DNA of 37,633 nucleotides from Firmicutes bacterium CAG:552 (lineage in GTDB: Bacteria > Bacillota > Clostridia > Christensenellales > Pumilibacteraceae). Where the stretch lies: contig FR884034.1 of assembly GCA_000435495.1 (NCBI GenBank), positions 9,502 to 47,134 on the forward strand, given 5' to 3'. Shown here one piece after another: positions 1-9,273 of the stretch (the stretch's first letter is position 1; every line of letters starts with the position of its first letter). The position numbers were made by a program, and so were the translations under genes. Under the pieces are notes generated by a model, which was not told the origin of the DNA, did no database searches, and saw only the letters and a program-made list of their open reading frames with translations.

Positions 1-1779
1 CACGTCTGATCCGTATGTCGAAACATAGCTGTCGGGCGTAACCGTATTACCCTTGGACTTACTCATCTTTTCGCCGTCTTTGCCCAGTATCAAGCCCTGA
101 TGCACCAACGAAAGGAAGGGTTCGTCAAAGTCGAGATATCCCATATCTCTGAGCGCTTTGGTTATAAATCTTGCATAAAGGAGGTGCATACAAGAATGCT
201 CCGCTCCGCCGATGTATTTGTCTACGGGAAGCATCTCGTCAATGATTTTTTTGTCGAAAGCCTTATCCTTGTCTTTGGAATCGGGATAACGCAAATAGTA
301 CCAACTGCTGCACACAAACGTGTCGAGAGTGTCTGCGTCTCTCTTCGCATCTCTTCCACACTTTGGGCAAACGCAATTCATAAATCCTTCGTGCTTGCCG
401 AGCGGCGACTGCCCGTCCGGCGTAAAGTTTACGTCATAAGGCAATTTTACAGGGAGTTGATCCTCGGGTACTGCGACGGATCCGCAGTGCGGGCAATGTA
501 TGATAGGTATGGGAGCACCCCAGTACCTTTGACGAGAAACAGACCAGTCCCTAAGACGATAATTAACTTTTATACCGCCTTTACCCAGTTCTCCGAGACG
601 ATTAAGCACCGCTTTTTTTGCTTCTACGGTAGTAAGTCCGTCAAATTCGCCGCTGTTAACGACTATACCGTACTCGATGAAAGGCAGCTCTCCTTCCTCA
701 TCTTTGCCTCTGACCACCCTCGTTACGGGAAGATTGAACTTTGCGGCAAACTCAAAATCCCTGGTATCGTGTGCGGGAACGCCCATGACTGCGCCCGTTC
801 CGTAAGTAGAAAGGCAATAATCCGCAATCCAAACGGGAATCTGCTTACCTGTTATAGGATGAGTGCAATATGCGCCCGTAAATACGCCGGTTTTTTCCTT
901 TGCCGTCGATAATCTGTCTATATCGCTGCTTTTGCTAGCCTGCAGCTTGTAAGCTTCCACGTCGGCCTTTCGATCGGGCGTAGTGATTTTGTCTACAAGT
1001 TTATGTTCGGGGGCTAGCACCACATAGCTTACGCCCATGAGTGTATCTGCTCTTGTAGTAAACACGGTAATCTTATCATCGCCTATATCGAATACCGCTT
1101 CGCCACCCTCGCTCCTGCCTATCCAGTTTCGTTGCATAGTTTTTGTCTTTTCCGGCCAATCAATCGTATCAAGTCCGGAAATAAGTTCGTCCGCATAGTC
1201 GGTTATTTTTAAAAACCATTGCTTCATGCTCTTGCGCACGACTTCACAACCGCATCTTTCGCACTTGCCGTCGACAACCTGTTCGTTTGCAATAACGGTA
1301 TTACAGGAAGTACACCAGTTTACCGGGGACTCCTTTTGATATGCAAGTCCGTGGTTGAAAAGCTGGATAAACAGCCATTGAGTCCATTTGTAATAATCGG
1401 GCGAGCAGGTGTACAGTTCGCTGTTCCAGTCAAACATCGCACCGAGCGAACGCAACTGCTTTTCCATAGTCTTTATATTCTTAAGCGTACTGTCTTCAGG
1501 GTGCACGCCGGTCTTTATGGCATAATTTTCCGCAGGTAAGCCGAAAGCATCGAATCCGACCGGTTGAAAAACGTTATATCCCTGCATTCGCTTAAACCTG
1601 GCAAAAGTGTCGGACGGCGCATAATTGTACCAATGTCCTACATGCAGGTTAGACCCGGAAGGATACGAAAACATCTCCAAAACGTAATATTTCTTTCCCG
1701 TTCTGTTTTTATCGAAATCGTTTATTCCGTTATCTTCCCAAAATTTGTTCCACTTTTGTTCTACTGAAACTATATCCAT
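1..1779 (-). CDS. leuS: Leucyl-tRNA synthetase, C-terminal part outside the window
   Basis: Cytoplasmic class I aminoacyl-tRNA synthetase that charges tRNA-Leu. The frame is open from an ATG at 1779 to the left edge (593 codons), so the anticodon-binding and C-terminal domains lie outside. Visible are the HIGH-type motif HVGH in a YPSG context near residue 45, a zinc-binding insertion with two CxxC pairs (CTSC and CERC), the CP1 editing domain with its threonine-rich TTRADTLMG motif and the GTGAVMGVPAHD segment, and KMSKS near positions 50-70. These are diagnostic for bacterial LeuRS. An AGAGG ribosome-binding site precedes the ATG. The leader is short, so no T-box fits. Identification is secure. 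Confidence 0.97.
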   Translation of the reverse strand, partial: MDIVSVEQKWNKFWEDNGINDFDKNRTGKKYYVLEMFSYPSGSNLHVGHWYNYAPSDTFARFKRMQGYNVFQPVGFDAFGLPAENYAIKTGVHPEDSTLKNIKTMEKQLRSLGAMFDWNSELYTCSPDYYKWTQWLFIQLFNHGLAYQKESPVNWCTSCNTVIANEQVVDGKCERCGCEVVRKSMKQWFLKITDYADELISGLDTIDWPEKTKTMQRNWIGRSEGGEAVFDIGDDKITVFTTRADTLMGVSYVVLAPEHKLVDKITTPDRKADVEAYKLQASKSSDIDRLSTAKEKTGVFTGAYCTHPITGKQIPVWIADYCLSTYGTGAVMGVPAHDTRDFEFAAKFNLPVTRVVRGKDEEGELPFIEYGIVVNSGEFDGLTTVEAKKAVLNRLGELGKGGIKVNYRLRDWSVSRQRYWGAPIPIIHCPHCGSVAVPEDQLPVKLPYDVNFTPDGQSPLGKHEGFMNCVCPKCGRDAKRDADTLDTFVCSSWYYLRYPDSKDKDKAFDKKIIDEMLPVDKYIGGAEHSCMHLLYARFITKALRDMGYLDFDEPFLSLVHQGLILGKDGEKMSKSKGNTVTPDSYVSTYGSDV

Positions 1780-1808
1780 TGTAAACCTCTTATCTTGCTA
1801 ATGCAATA

Positions 1809-1838
1809 ACTATAACACTTTGTAAATAAGACTGTCAA
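1809..1838 (-). promoter_or_regulatory. Sigma-A promoter of leuS
   Basis: On the minus strand TTGACA (1833-1838) and TATAGT (1809-1814) are separated by 18 bases. The predicted start lies roughly 20-25 bases before the leuS ATG. That leaves no room for a T-box leader, which is common on Bacillota synthetase genes. Confidence 0.75.
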
Positions 1839-1900
1839 GCATTACGGTTTCTTTGACGACCGAGCAGACTGATTTACTCACATTCGGCGAATGCCTAACA

Positions 1901-1936
1901 ATAAAAAACGGCAAAAACGGTTATACGCTTTGCCGT
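1901..1936 (-). terminator. Rho-independent terminator of the EAL/PAS gene
   Basis: Arms ACGGCAAA (1908-1915) and TTTGCCGT (1929-1936) form an 8-base-pair stem. On the minus strand it is followed directly by a T run. It lies about 35 bases after the stop codon of the gene at 1971-5342. Confidence 0.8.
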
Positions 1937-1970
1937 CGATTATTGCCGACTTACCCGATTTATACGTGTC

Positions 1971-4900
1971 TCATACCGGAACATATACTGCCATAAGCAA
2001 CCAATTGTTTTGCGAACGTTTTCTTAACGACACACACGCCTTGAACTCTTTGTACTTTCCGTCGCTGCATTTAATGCGCAAAATATACGACGGATTGTCG
2101 CCGGTGACCGTAGCCCGATTTAAAACCTTTAAAACTCTTTCCCTGTCATCGGGATGCACAAAATCAAAGTGCGCATATTTATCGTCTTTCTCGCCTACGG
2201 TACGTCCGATAAATTTTTGGTACGCCTTATTTAAAAACCACGTATCTATATCCACCCCGTTAAAAGCGAAAAATCCTGCGCCGCACGGCAAGTCGTTAAG
2301 CAATTCGATTTCCACGTCTCGTCTTTCTATCGAAGTATTCGTACCCGAATAATATACGTTAAGAAATTTCTCGTCGTCTGCGCCTACCGTAACTTTACAC
2401 TTAAGTTTGACCGGCAAATAACTGCCGTCTCCGCAACGAAGACGATAGACTCGGCCTATCCCGTCCCCGCTCTCGAACGCCTTTAAAAATGCCTCACGAG
2501 CAAGCGGTATATCGTCGGGATGCAATCCTTCTATGGCGTTTTTCCCGTAAACTTCGGCAAATTGTTCGTCAGTCATACCGATTAGCGACTTTGTTGCGTT
2601 ATTAAGGTATATGGGCATCAGTCTTCCGTCCGACATCAATTTAAGTCGAATAAAGCTCTCGGGTATATCGTCGAGCAGTTTTGCCATAGACTGCTTTTCG
2701 CTTTCTATGGATTTTGCCAAATCTTTGCGAATTAGTAACACTGTTATGTAATCACCTAACGGAACTATATGCTTTATACGGTCAATTTCTTTGCTCGGAT
2801 TATTTACCGCCATGAATCCGATTACAGCACCGTCCCTCATCAACGCCGAAAGTATCACCGACCTGACCGCACCGCCGTCAAAAAGCGTTTTCAATGCAGG
2901 TACAGAAAATTCGCTCTCATTGTCCGCAAAAATGAATTTTTCACTGCTCGTCTTTTTAACCAACTCGCAAACAATATCGGCAGAAAGGGTTCTTAGCCTA
3001 TTTACGTACTTTTGAGATTCGGAATCGCCAACTTCGTAAGTATTTTTGACAGACGTTTTGTTCTTGTCCAATTCTATTACGTAAGCCCCGTCACCGCCGA
3101 AATACGATGCCGTTTTTTGCAAAATGTGCGTTATGGCTATATTACAGTCCGGCTGGGCGGACATCTCGTTTGCCGCTTCGTTAAGAATCTTTAATTGACC
3201 GTCTACTTCTTTACCTGCGGTAATGTCCTGAACTACGCTCATCAGCGTTTGTCTGTTTACGCTTTCCAGACTCATGGGTACATTTGTCCATCTCGTCCAA
3301 ATAACGGTGCCATCTCGCTTAACACATCTACACTCGCAAACTTTGCAGCCCGAACCAATTGAAAGTTCACATAATTTTTCGGACAACAAACTCTTGTCAT
3401 CCGGAAATATCAAATCGGCAACGCTGACAGATTCTGCTCGATACTGTTCTCTCGTATATCCGAACATTTTGTAAAAACCGTCGTTTACAAACACGACGTA
3501 CATATCCAAAAGCGAACGTACAACGGCAACTATTACTCCACCGTCAAAATTATCCACTATCGAAGCAAGTTGAGTCGAAGCATCTCGCTTAGCTATTTCG
3601 GCAAGGCGTTGTTCGGTCTGATTGACCATAACGCCGTACATCAAAAACGTATCGTCCGCTTTTGCAATATTTCTAAGCGTCACTCGCACGTACTCAACTG
3701 CATTTCCGCTATGTATCTTATATTCTCCAGAAACCTGTCTGTCGGAAGAAATACATTTTTTGATATCGTTTAAAAATCTGATTTTATCGTCTGCGTACAA
3801 ATAATCGGAAAAAGTCAGGTTTTTTATGTCGGCAGGATCTATCTTAATCGAACCGAACTGCTTAACGTATTCGTCGCTGGTACGCAGAACTTCGGTTACT
3901 CCGTTACGATATTCGAATATGCATGCTCCGCCCACGTAGCTGTTAAAGATAAGAGTTTCCATGGACTTCGGATCCCAAAATTCGTTGTTATTCAAATTTT
4001 TGAGCGTCTGTAATCTCGACATGACGTATTCTTTGTTTTCGTTGCAAAACAGTTTTTCGTATTCGTCGACCGGCAAAGGCTTGGAGTACAAATAACCTTG
4101 AATATAATAACAGCCTACCGACTTTAAATAATCGGCGTCTTTAACGTCCTCGACTCCTTCGGCAATAACCGTCATTCCGAGCCATCTCGCCATCCTGACT
4201 ATAGACTCGACTATGTTACCGGCTCGCTGCGCATTGCCGCCGCCCTCAAAAAACTTCATGTCGAGTTTCAGAACGGAAGCGTCAACGTCTTTAAGCGAAT
4301 TAAGCGACGAATAACCACTGCCGAAATCGTCTATCTCCACTACGTAACCGAGTTTTGCCAACTCGTTTGCTTTTGAAATTATCTCCTTCGTCGACTCGGA
4401 AAAAGCGGATTCGGTTATTTCCAGTCTAAGCATGTCGACTGGAATATCGTACTTGAACGTAATGGCCGTTATTACGTCTATAAAGTCGTCGTGCAATATG
4501 TCCCGTCTCGAAACGTTTACAGACACTGGAACGGGATTTTTCCCTTCGTTCATCCATTTGCGCAGCAATATGCACGCTCGCTCCCAAACGTATTTGTCGA
4601 GTTTGTAAATAAAATCGTTTTCTTCGAAAACCGAGATAAATTTACCGGGTAAAACATATTCTCCGTTTTTTAGCCAACGCACCAAAACTTCAGCGCCCAT
4701 TATTGCGCCTGTCGCATGATTGTACTGAGGCTGAAAAAACAACTTAAACTCGCCCGAAGCGAGAGCGGTATTCATATCTTCGACAATCAACTGGCGCCTT
4801 ATGAGGTAGTCCAACATGTCTTTGTCAAAGACGGATATTTCTTTGTCGTACGAATTTCGCACAAAATTAGCGGCGATGCGAGCTCTGTCGAACATCGTCA

Positions 4901-5342
4901 TTACCGAATCGTCTTTGTTTTCTACAAAATATCTGCCCGTTCTTAATCGTATAGGCTGACTAAGCACATCGGGATGATGTATACGTTCATGGGCGTCATT
5001 CATTTCTTTCGATTCGACGCAGTTATGCGGATAAAGCAACGCAAAATTATCTGCGAACAATCTGCCGCAAATTCCCCCTGCCGCATCCGCAAAATCTTTT
5101 ATCACCGAAGCCACATATTTAAGTACGGCATCTCCGACGCCTATGCCGAATCTATCGTTGATTATTTTAAAATTATCTATATTTAAAAAAGAAAATACGT
5201 AATAGCCGTCGCTGTTCCCATCGATAAGCATGCGAGCGATTTTAAAAAAAGTATCCTGATCGAAAACGCCGGTTAGAGGATCGAAACTTTCGTAAGCAAC
5301 ATTTAAGCCGGTCGGCTTGTTATTGTTACCACCGTCGTTCAT
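1971..5342 (-). CDS. Cyclic di-GMP phosphodiesterase-like protein, degenerate GGDEF-EAL followed by PAS-PAS-GAF-PAS-PAS
   Basis: A 1123-residue protein with no signal peptide or membrane segment, so probably cytoplasmic. Residues about 18-135 form a GGDEF-like domain whose signature is FADNF (96-100), so cyclase activity is unlikely. Residues about 180-432 form an EAL domain with apparently intact catalytic positions: E218 (EVL), N276, E308 (LEITES), D338-D339 (DDFGSGYSSL), K359, E395 (AEGVE) and Q415. By homology it would hydrolyse c-di-GMP. The rest reads as sensory: PAS-like about 455-575, PAS 590-710, GAF 715-870, PAS 885-1000 and a last PAS to the C-terminus. Sensor modules usually precede GGDEF/EAL, so this order is inverted. 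Ligands are unknown. Ribosome-binding site CGGAGG; own promoter and terminator, so monocistronic. Confidence 0.9.
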   Translation of the reverse strand: MNDGGNNNKPTGLNVAYESFDPLTGVFDQDTFFKIARMLIDGNSDGYYVFSFLNIDNFKIINDRFGIGVGDAVLKYVASVIKDFADAAGGICGRLFADNFALLYPHNCVESKEMNDAHERIHHPDVLSQPIRLRTGRYFVENKDDSVMTMFDRARIAANFVRNSYDKEISVFDKDMLDYLIRRQLIVEDMNTALASGEFKLFFQPQYNHATGAIMGAEVLVRWLKNGEYVLPGKFISVFEENDFIYKLDKYVWERACILLRKWMNEGKNPVPVSVNVSRRDILHDDFIDVITAITFKYDIPVDMLRLEITESAFSESTKEIISKANELAKLGYVVEIDDFGSGYSSLNSLKDVDASVLKLDMKFFEGGGNAQRAGNIVESIVRMARWLGMTVIAEGVEDVKDADYLKSVGCYYIQGYLYSKPLPVDEYEKLFCNENKEYVMSRLQTLKNLNNNEFWDPKSMETLIFNSYVGGACIFEYRNGVTEVLRTSDEYVKQFGSIKIDPADIKNLTFSDYLYADDKIRFLNDIKKCISSDRQVSGEYKIHSGNAVEYVRVTLRNIAKADDTFLMYGVMVNQTEQRLAEIAKRDASTQLASIVDNFDGGVIVAVVRSLLDMYVVFVNDGFYKMFGYTREQYRAESVSVADLIFPDDKSLLSEKLCELSIGSGCKVCECRCVKRDGTVIWTRWTNVPMSLESVNRQTLMSVVQDITAGKEVDGQLKILNEAANEMSAQPDCNIAITHILQKTASYFGGDGAYVIELDKNKTSVKNTYEVGDSESQKYVNRLRTLSADIVCELVKKTSSEKFIFADNESEFSVPALKTLFDGGAVRSVILSALMRDGAVIGFMAVNNPSKEIDRIKHIVPLGDYITVLLIRKDLAKSIESEKQSMAKLLDDIPESFIRLKLMSDGRLMPIYLNNATKSLIGMTDEQFAEVYGKNAIEGLHPDDIPLAREAFLKAFESGDGIGRVYRLRCGDGSYLPVKLKCKVTVGADDEKFLNVYYSGTNTSIERRDVEIELLNDLPCGAGFFAFNGVDIDTWFLNKAYQKFIGRTVGEKDDKYAHFDFVHPDDRERVLKVLNRATVTGDNPSYILRIKCSDGKYKEFKACVSLRKRSQNNWLLMAVYVPV

Positions 5343-5381
5343 AATAATTTTAACCTCCGCATTTCTTTAAAGCTCTGCTAC

Positions 5382-5410
5382 ATTATAACACGGATACAAC
5401 ATTAAAGCAA
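5382..5410 (-). promoter_or_regulatory. Sigma-A promoter of the EAL/PAS gene
   Basis: Minus-strand TTGCTT (5405-5410), 17-base spacer, perfect TATAAT (5382-5387). A CGGAGG ribosome-binding site follows, with the ATG at 5342. Confidence 0.75.
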
Positions 5411-5479
5411 GCGCCTATCGACGGTTTGCACCTATAATAAAAATAAACACTTATGCAAAATTCAACCGGCACTTGCACA

Positions 5480-5517
5480 TAAAAATAAGCTCGCAGCCTA
5501 CAACAACCACGAGCTTA
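5480..5517 (-). terminator. Terminator after glpK
   Basis: Arms TAAGCTCG (5486-5493) and CGAGCTTA (5510-5517) make an 8-base-pair stem. On the minus strand TTTTTATG follows. It lies about 20 bases downstream of the glpK stop. Confidence 0.7.
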
Positions 5518-5537
5518 AAGCAATTTAAATTTTACCA

Positions 5538-6998
5538 CTAACGCACTCTTTTTACCGCAGTTTTCCATCCTTCCAGCAACGCAACTCTCTTTCTCTCGTT
5601 GGCGGACGGATAAAACACGTCGTCTCTGCGAGTCAGCTCGGTAAGCTGCGCTACCGAGGAAAACATACCGCACTTGAGAGCAGACAAATAAAACACACCT
5701 AACGTAGTAACTTCGGCATTTTCGGGGCGAATTACGGGTGCCGCAAGCATATCTGACTGGAACTGCATCAAAAAATCGTTTGCGGTTGCACCGCCGTCCA
5801 CCTCTAAAGATAATATCTTTTTGCCTGCGTCTTGCTCCATGGCAAACGCCACGTCACACACCTGGTAAGCAATGCCCTCGAGCGCAGCTCTCACGATATG
5901 ATCTCTGCCTGTTCCTCTCGTAAGCCCTACTATCGCAGCCCGAGCGTCGCCGTCCCAATACGGCGCACCGAGTCCGGTAAACGCAGGCACGAGGTATACG
6001 CCGCCGTTATCGCCGACATTTAAGGCACATTGTTCGCTTTGCGCTGCCGTATCGATAATCTTAAGTTCGTCTCTTAACCATTGTACGGTTGCTCCGCCCA
6101 TAAATACCGACCCCTCCAATGCGTATTGAGGCTTTTCCGATATTGATGCGGCAAGAGTAGTCAAAAGTCCGTTTTTGCTGCTAATCGCCTTATCTCCGGT
6201 ATTCATGAGCATAAAACATCCCGTGCCGTAAGTCGTCTTAAGCATACCTTCGCCTACGCACAAATGCCCGAACAACGAGGCTTGCTGGTCACCTGCTATT
6301 GACAATACCGGTATACGAAACTCTGTAGCGTATCCGTATTCATGCGACGACGGATAAACTTTCGGCAACATACATTCCGGTATGTCGAAAATCTTTAACA
6401 GGCTCTTATCCCATCGCAAATTATGTATGTCGTACAGCATGGTACGAGAAGCGTTGGTGTAATCGGTCGCATGAACTTTTCCACCCGTGAGTCTATACAG
6501 AATATAACTGTCTATAGTTCCGAAAAGCAACTCGCCTTTTTGCGCCCGTTCTCTTGCTCCGGCAACGTTGTCAAGTATCCACTTTAGTTTAGTAGCCGAA
6601 AAATAAGCATCTATTTTTAATCCTGTCTTACTATAAATCTCGCTACCGTATTGTTTTTCCAACGACTTACACAGCCCTGCCGTGCGGCGACACTGCCACA
6701 CTATCGCATTATATGCGGGCGTACCGCTGCGATCCCAAGCAACTGTAGTTTCTCTTTGATTTGTAATGCCGATGCCCTCTATTTCCTTTATCGAAACATC
6801 AGCCTTAGTCAAAGCGTCCACAGCCGTAACTATTACGGAATCGTAGATTTCTTCGGGATTGTGTTCTACCCAACCCGGATGAGGATAATACTGAGTAATT
6901 CCCTTGGACGCAGAAGAAACGACGTTACCGAAATTATCATACACTATACTGCGTGTACTGGTCGTACCCTGATCGACGCACAAAATATACTTTTTCAT
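5538..6998 (-). CDS. glpK: Glycerol kinase
   Basis: FGGY-family kinase that phosphorylates glycerol to glycerol 3-phosphate in the cytoplasm. The N-terminal phosphate-binding motif DQGTTSTRS, TNQRET, the substrate loop WQCRRT, AGDQQASLFG, and GLGAPYWD are typical of GlpK, and the length (486 residues) is close to the usual 495-505. The ATG at 6998 is preferred over one seven codons upstream: it has an AAAGGT site and leaves an 8-base gap to the preceding gene, while the longer start would overlap it. The segment after SSHEYG is shortened, so the HFYG-type loop that carries the HPr-phosphorylated histidine in many Bacillota GlpKs is missing. Likely cotranscribed with the dehydrogenase at 7007-8110. 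Confidence 0.95.
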   Translation of the reverse strand: MKKYILCVDQGTTSTRSIVYDNFGNVVSSASKGITQYYPHPGWVEHNPEEIYDSVIVTAVDALTKADVSIKEIEGIGITNQRETTVAWDRSGTPAYNAIVWQCRRTAGLCKSLEKQYGSEIYSKTGLKIDAYFSATKLKWILDNVAGARERAQKGELLFGTIDSYILYRLTGGKVHATDYTNASRTMLYDIHNLRWDKSLLKIFDIPECMLPKVYPSSHEYGYATEFRIPVLSIAGDQQASLFGHLCVGEGMLKTTYGTGCFMLMNTGDKAISSKNGLLTTLAASISEKPQYALEGSVFMGGATVQWLRDELKIIDTAAQSEQCALNVGDNGGVYLVPAFTGLGAPYWDGDARAAIVGLTRGTGRDHIVRAALEGIAYQVCDVAFAMEQDAGKKILSLEVDGGATANDFLMQFQSDMLAAPVIRPENAEVTTLGVFYLSALKCGMFSSVAQLTELTRRDDVFYPSANERKRVALLEGWKTAVKRVR

Positions 6999-7006
6999 AT
7001 CGACCT

Positions 7007-8110
7007 TTATTTTTCCCAATCGAACCTATAGTCGAGCTTATACATATCTCTTACCTGACTCAATTCTTTTTGCACGCTTTCTCCTACGGGGATTCCGCTG
7101 TCCTTGCGGCTGAGCCAGGTTTCGTACGCCTTTTCGCCGGGAGTGTATATGCGATCGCAGCCGGGAGCTTTTTGCGAATTACGAAGCGCTCTCAGTATAT
7201 CGCCGGCAGTTTTTCTGAACTCTTTTTCGCCCATAAACGCTTCGGTATTTATTGCAATGAAAAAATGTCCGAGGTGATACTTCTTTTTGCTGCCGTCCTC
7301 CGCTACGCCGCTAAGCATTTTTAGGTAATTCCCGCTCTGCAATGCGGCACTGAGAATCTCAACCACGGTCGCATATCCGTATCCTTTGTATCCGGCAAGC
7401 TCCTCGCCTATTCCACCGAGCGGCGCCAATGCCGCATCTCCGCTTACTAAAGCCTTTAATATATACTCGGAGTCTGTCAAAGCGCTTCCGTCTCTGCCTA
7501 TAACCATTCCTGCGGGAGTCGGCTTGCCCTCTCTCGCAAAATACTCTATTTTTCCTCTCTGCGTTATGGAAGTTGCGCAGTCTATGTTAAACGGGAACGG
7601 CTCGTCCGTAGGCATGCTTATCGTAAGCGGGTTTGTTCCGAGCATGTTTTCCACGCCGAAAGTCGGCGCTATAGACGGTCTTGCGTTGGTTCCTGTAATA
7701 CCCACCATTCCGGCTTTCGCACACATGCAGCTGTAATAACCGGCAATTCCGTAGTGCGTAGAGTTACGAACTGCCACCATTCCCATTCCGTATTTTTTTG
7801 CTTTTTCGATGGCAATCTCCGTAGACTTATATGCGATGACTTGTCCCATTCCGTCATGTCCGTCCACCACTGCGGTAGTCGGAGTTTCTCTTATTACTTC
7901 GAACTCGGTCGTAGGACTCTGAATTCCTGCCCGTATTCTGTCTATATAAATAGGCTTAAATCTATTAACACCGTGCGACGTTACACCCCTTCTGTCTGCT
8001 TCCAAAAGCACGTCCACACAGATCTCTGCGTCTTTTTCGGGAACGCCTGCCGCCATAAAAGCAGCTTTGGTAAATTCAGTTGCCGTTTTCCAATCTAAAA
8101 TCATATTCAT
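7007..8110 (-). CDS. Ldh2/MDH2-family NAD(P)-dependent 2-hydroxyacid (malate/L-lactate) dehydrogenase
   Basis: A 367-residue member of the Ldh2/MDH2 oxidoreductase family, which includes sulfolactate, ureidoglycolate and malate dehydrogenases and is unrelated to classical Rossmann lactate dehydrogenase. Family signatures seen are the SHGVNRF segment with the presumed catalytic histidine near residue 48, VDGHDGMGQ, and NSTHYGIAGYY. The family interconverts 2-hydroxy and 2-keto acids (or cyclic imines) with NAD(P)H; the substrate here cannot be read from sequence. AGGAGG at 8118-8123 is 7 bases from the ATG. It is first in a two-gene transcript with glpK, suggesting a role near glycerol or three-carbon metabolism (inference). 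Confidence 0.88.
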   Translation of the reverse strand: MNMILDWKTATEFTKAAFMAAGVPEKDAEICVDVLLEADRRGVTSHGVNRFKPIYIDRIRAGIQSPTTEFEVIRETPTTAVVDGHDGMGQVIAYKSTEIAIEKAKKYGMGMVAVRNSTHYGIAGYYSCMCAKAGMVGITGTNARPSIAPTFGVENMLGTNPLTISMPTDEPFPFNIDCATSITQRGKIEYFAREGKPTPAGMVIGRDGSALTDSEYILKALVSGDAALAPLGGIGEELAGYKGYGYATVVEILSAALQSGNYLKMLSGVAEDGSKKKYHLGHFFIAINTEAFMGEKEFRKTAGDILRALRNSQKAPGCDRIYTPGEKAYETWLSRKDSGIPVGESVQKELSQVRDMYKLDYRFDWEK

Positions 8111-8130
8111 AAAAAAGCCTCCTTTCTTTC

Positions 8131-8159
8131 AGTATACCATCAAAAACGGCTTTTGTCCA
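8131..8159 (-). promoter_or_regulatory. Promoter of the dehydrogenase-glpK operon
   Basis: Minus-strand TGGACA (8154-8159), 17-base spacer, TATACT (8131-8136). It lies in the divergent 94-base gap shared with the glycosyltransferase gene. No clear plus-strand sigma-A promoter was found in this gap. Confidence 0.65.
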
Positions 8160-8204
8160 TAATTTTTGCATAAAACTTTAAAATCGGCGAGCATATTATA
8201 TATC

Positions 8205-9206
8205 ATGAAAACTTTATCTTTATGTGTTATAGTAAAAGACGAAGAACTTACGCTCGAGCGACTGCTATCCACGGCAACATCGTTTGCGGACGAAATTGTC
8301 GTCGTTGACACCGGCTCGACCGATAAAAGCAAGCAAATTGCACAAAAATATGCAAACGTATACGACTTTTTGTGGATAGACGATTTTTCTGCAGCCAGAA
8401 ACTATGCGATAGAACTTTGTACGTGCGACCTTGTAATATGGCTTGACGCAGACGATGTTGTGCCGCAAGAAACAGTAAAGAAAATAAACGAGTTAAAACT
8501 TGATTTTGATTGCGACATGGTTATTATGCCATACGAAACTGGAAATCTGCGTTTTTACAGAGAACGAATTTTTCTTAACGACGGATCGCACTTTTTTAAA
8601 GGAGAAGTCCACGAAGCCATAGAATTAAAAGGCAAAATCAAACGACTCGAATGTCCGGTAATACACGATAAAAAGAAAAGCGGCGATCCGATGCGAAACT
8701 TGCGTATACTGAAAAAGGTATACGCCTCTCGACCGCTCAATGACAGAGAGTTGTTTTATTACGCAAGCGAACTGTACTTCACCGGCAGCAGCGATGCCAG
8801 AAGCGAGCTTTGGCGATTTATAAAATTCTATGGCAGTTACTCTCAAAAAGGTCAAGCCGCCGTTTATCTTTCTTACCTATTAAAGAACGAAACGGACGTC
8901 AGACTTGCTCTCGGCGAAGGCGCAGCGCATATCAATTCGGCAGATATTTATACGCTTATCGGCGAAAGCTATATGCGCGAAAAACAGTATCGTCATGCAA
9001 AAAACTCATACCTGCAAGCCACCGTTGCCGATGAACAAATCGTTTTCCCCGTTCCCGAACGACAAAATTACTTGCCATACATCAGACTTTGTAAATGCTA
9101 TTGGCACTTAGGAAATAAGCAAGCCGCAAAATATTACAACGAACTTGCTCTCGGAATAAAGCCAAACGACCCGTACGCTTTGTCCAATTCTCACTTGTTC
9201 GATTAA
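8205..9206 (+). CDS. Family 2 glycosyltransferase with C-terminal TPR-like repeats, SgtA-like
   Basis: A 333-residue cytoplasmic protein. Residues 1-200 are a GT-A fold family 2 domain: the opening SLCVIVKDEE, the VVVDTGSTD nucleotide-binding strand, the DFSAARNYAI segment, and LDADD (80-84) as the metal/nucleotide-sugar DxD. From about 235 to the end the sequence is helical and TPR-like (YTLIGESYMREKQYRHAKNSY, then a KCYWHLGNKQAAKYYNELAL-type repeat). The ATG at 8205 is chosen because the domain starts there; the ribosome-binding site is weak. The next gene, 67 bases downstream, encodes a collagen-like protein rich in Gly-Pro-Thr, a plausible acceptor. In C. difficile sgtA precedes bclA1. 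Sugar donor unknown. Confidence 0.85.
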   Translation: MKTLSLCVIVKDEELTLERLLSTATSFADEIVVVDTGSTDKSKQIAQKYANVYDFLWIDDFSAARNYAIELCTCDLVIWLDADDVVPQETVKKINELKLDFDCDMVIMPYETGNLRFYRERIFLNDGSHFFKGEVHEAIELKGKIKRLECPVIHDKKKSGDPMRNLRILKKVYASRPLNDRELFYYASELYFTGSSDARSELWRFIKFYGSYSQKGQAAVYLSYLLKNETDVRLALGEGAAHINSADIYTLIGESYMREKQYRHAKNSYLQATVADEQIVFPVPERQNYLPYIRLCKCYWHLGNKQAAKYYNELALGIKPNDPYALSNSHLFD

Positions 9207-9273
9207 GCCTAGCTCTACCGTAACGATAAAGCCTTTTTCTGTATATTATGTATAGAACGACAAAGGAGGTATT

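Noticed and set aside
100..1767. Plus-strand open frames of 67-270 codons over the left end
   Set aside because: They are antisense to leuS, whose motifs are unambiguous on the minus strand; no ribosome-binding sites or domains.
1780..1900. T-box riboswitch before leuS
   Set aside because: The promoter lies about 30-60 bases from the start codon, leaving no space for a specifier hairpin and antiterminator.
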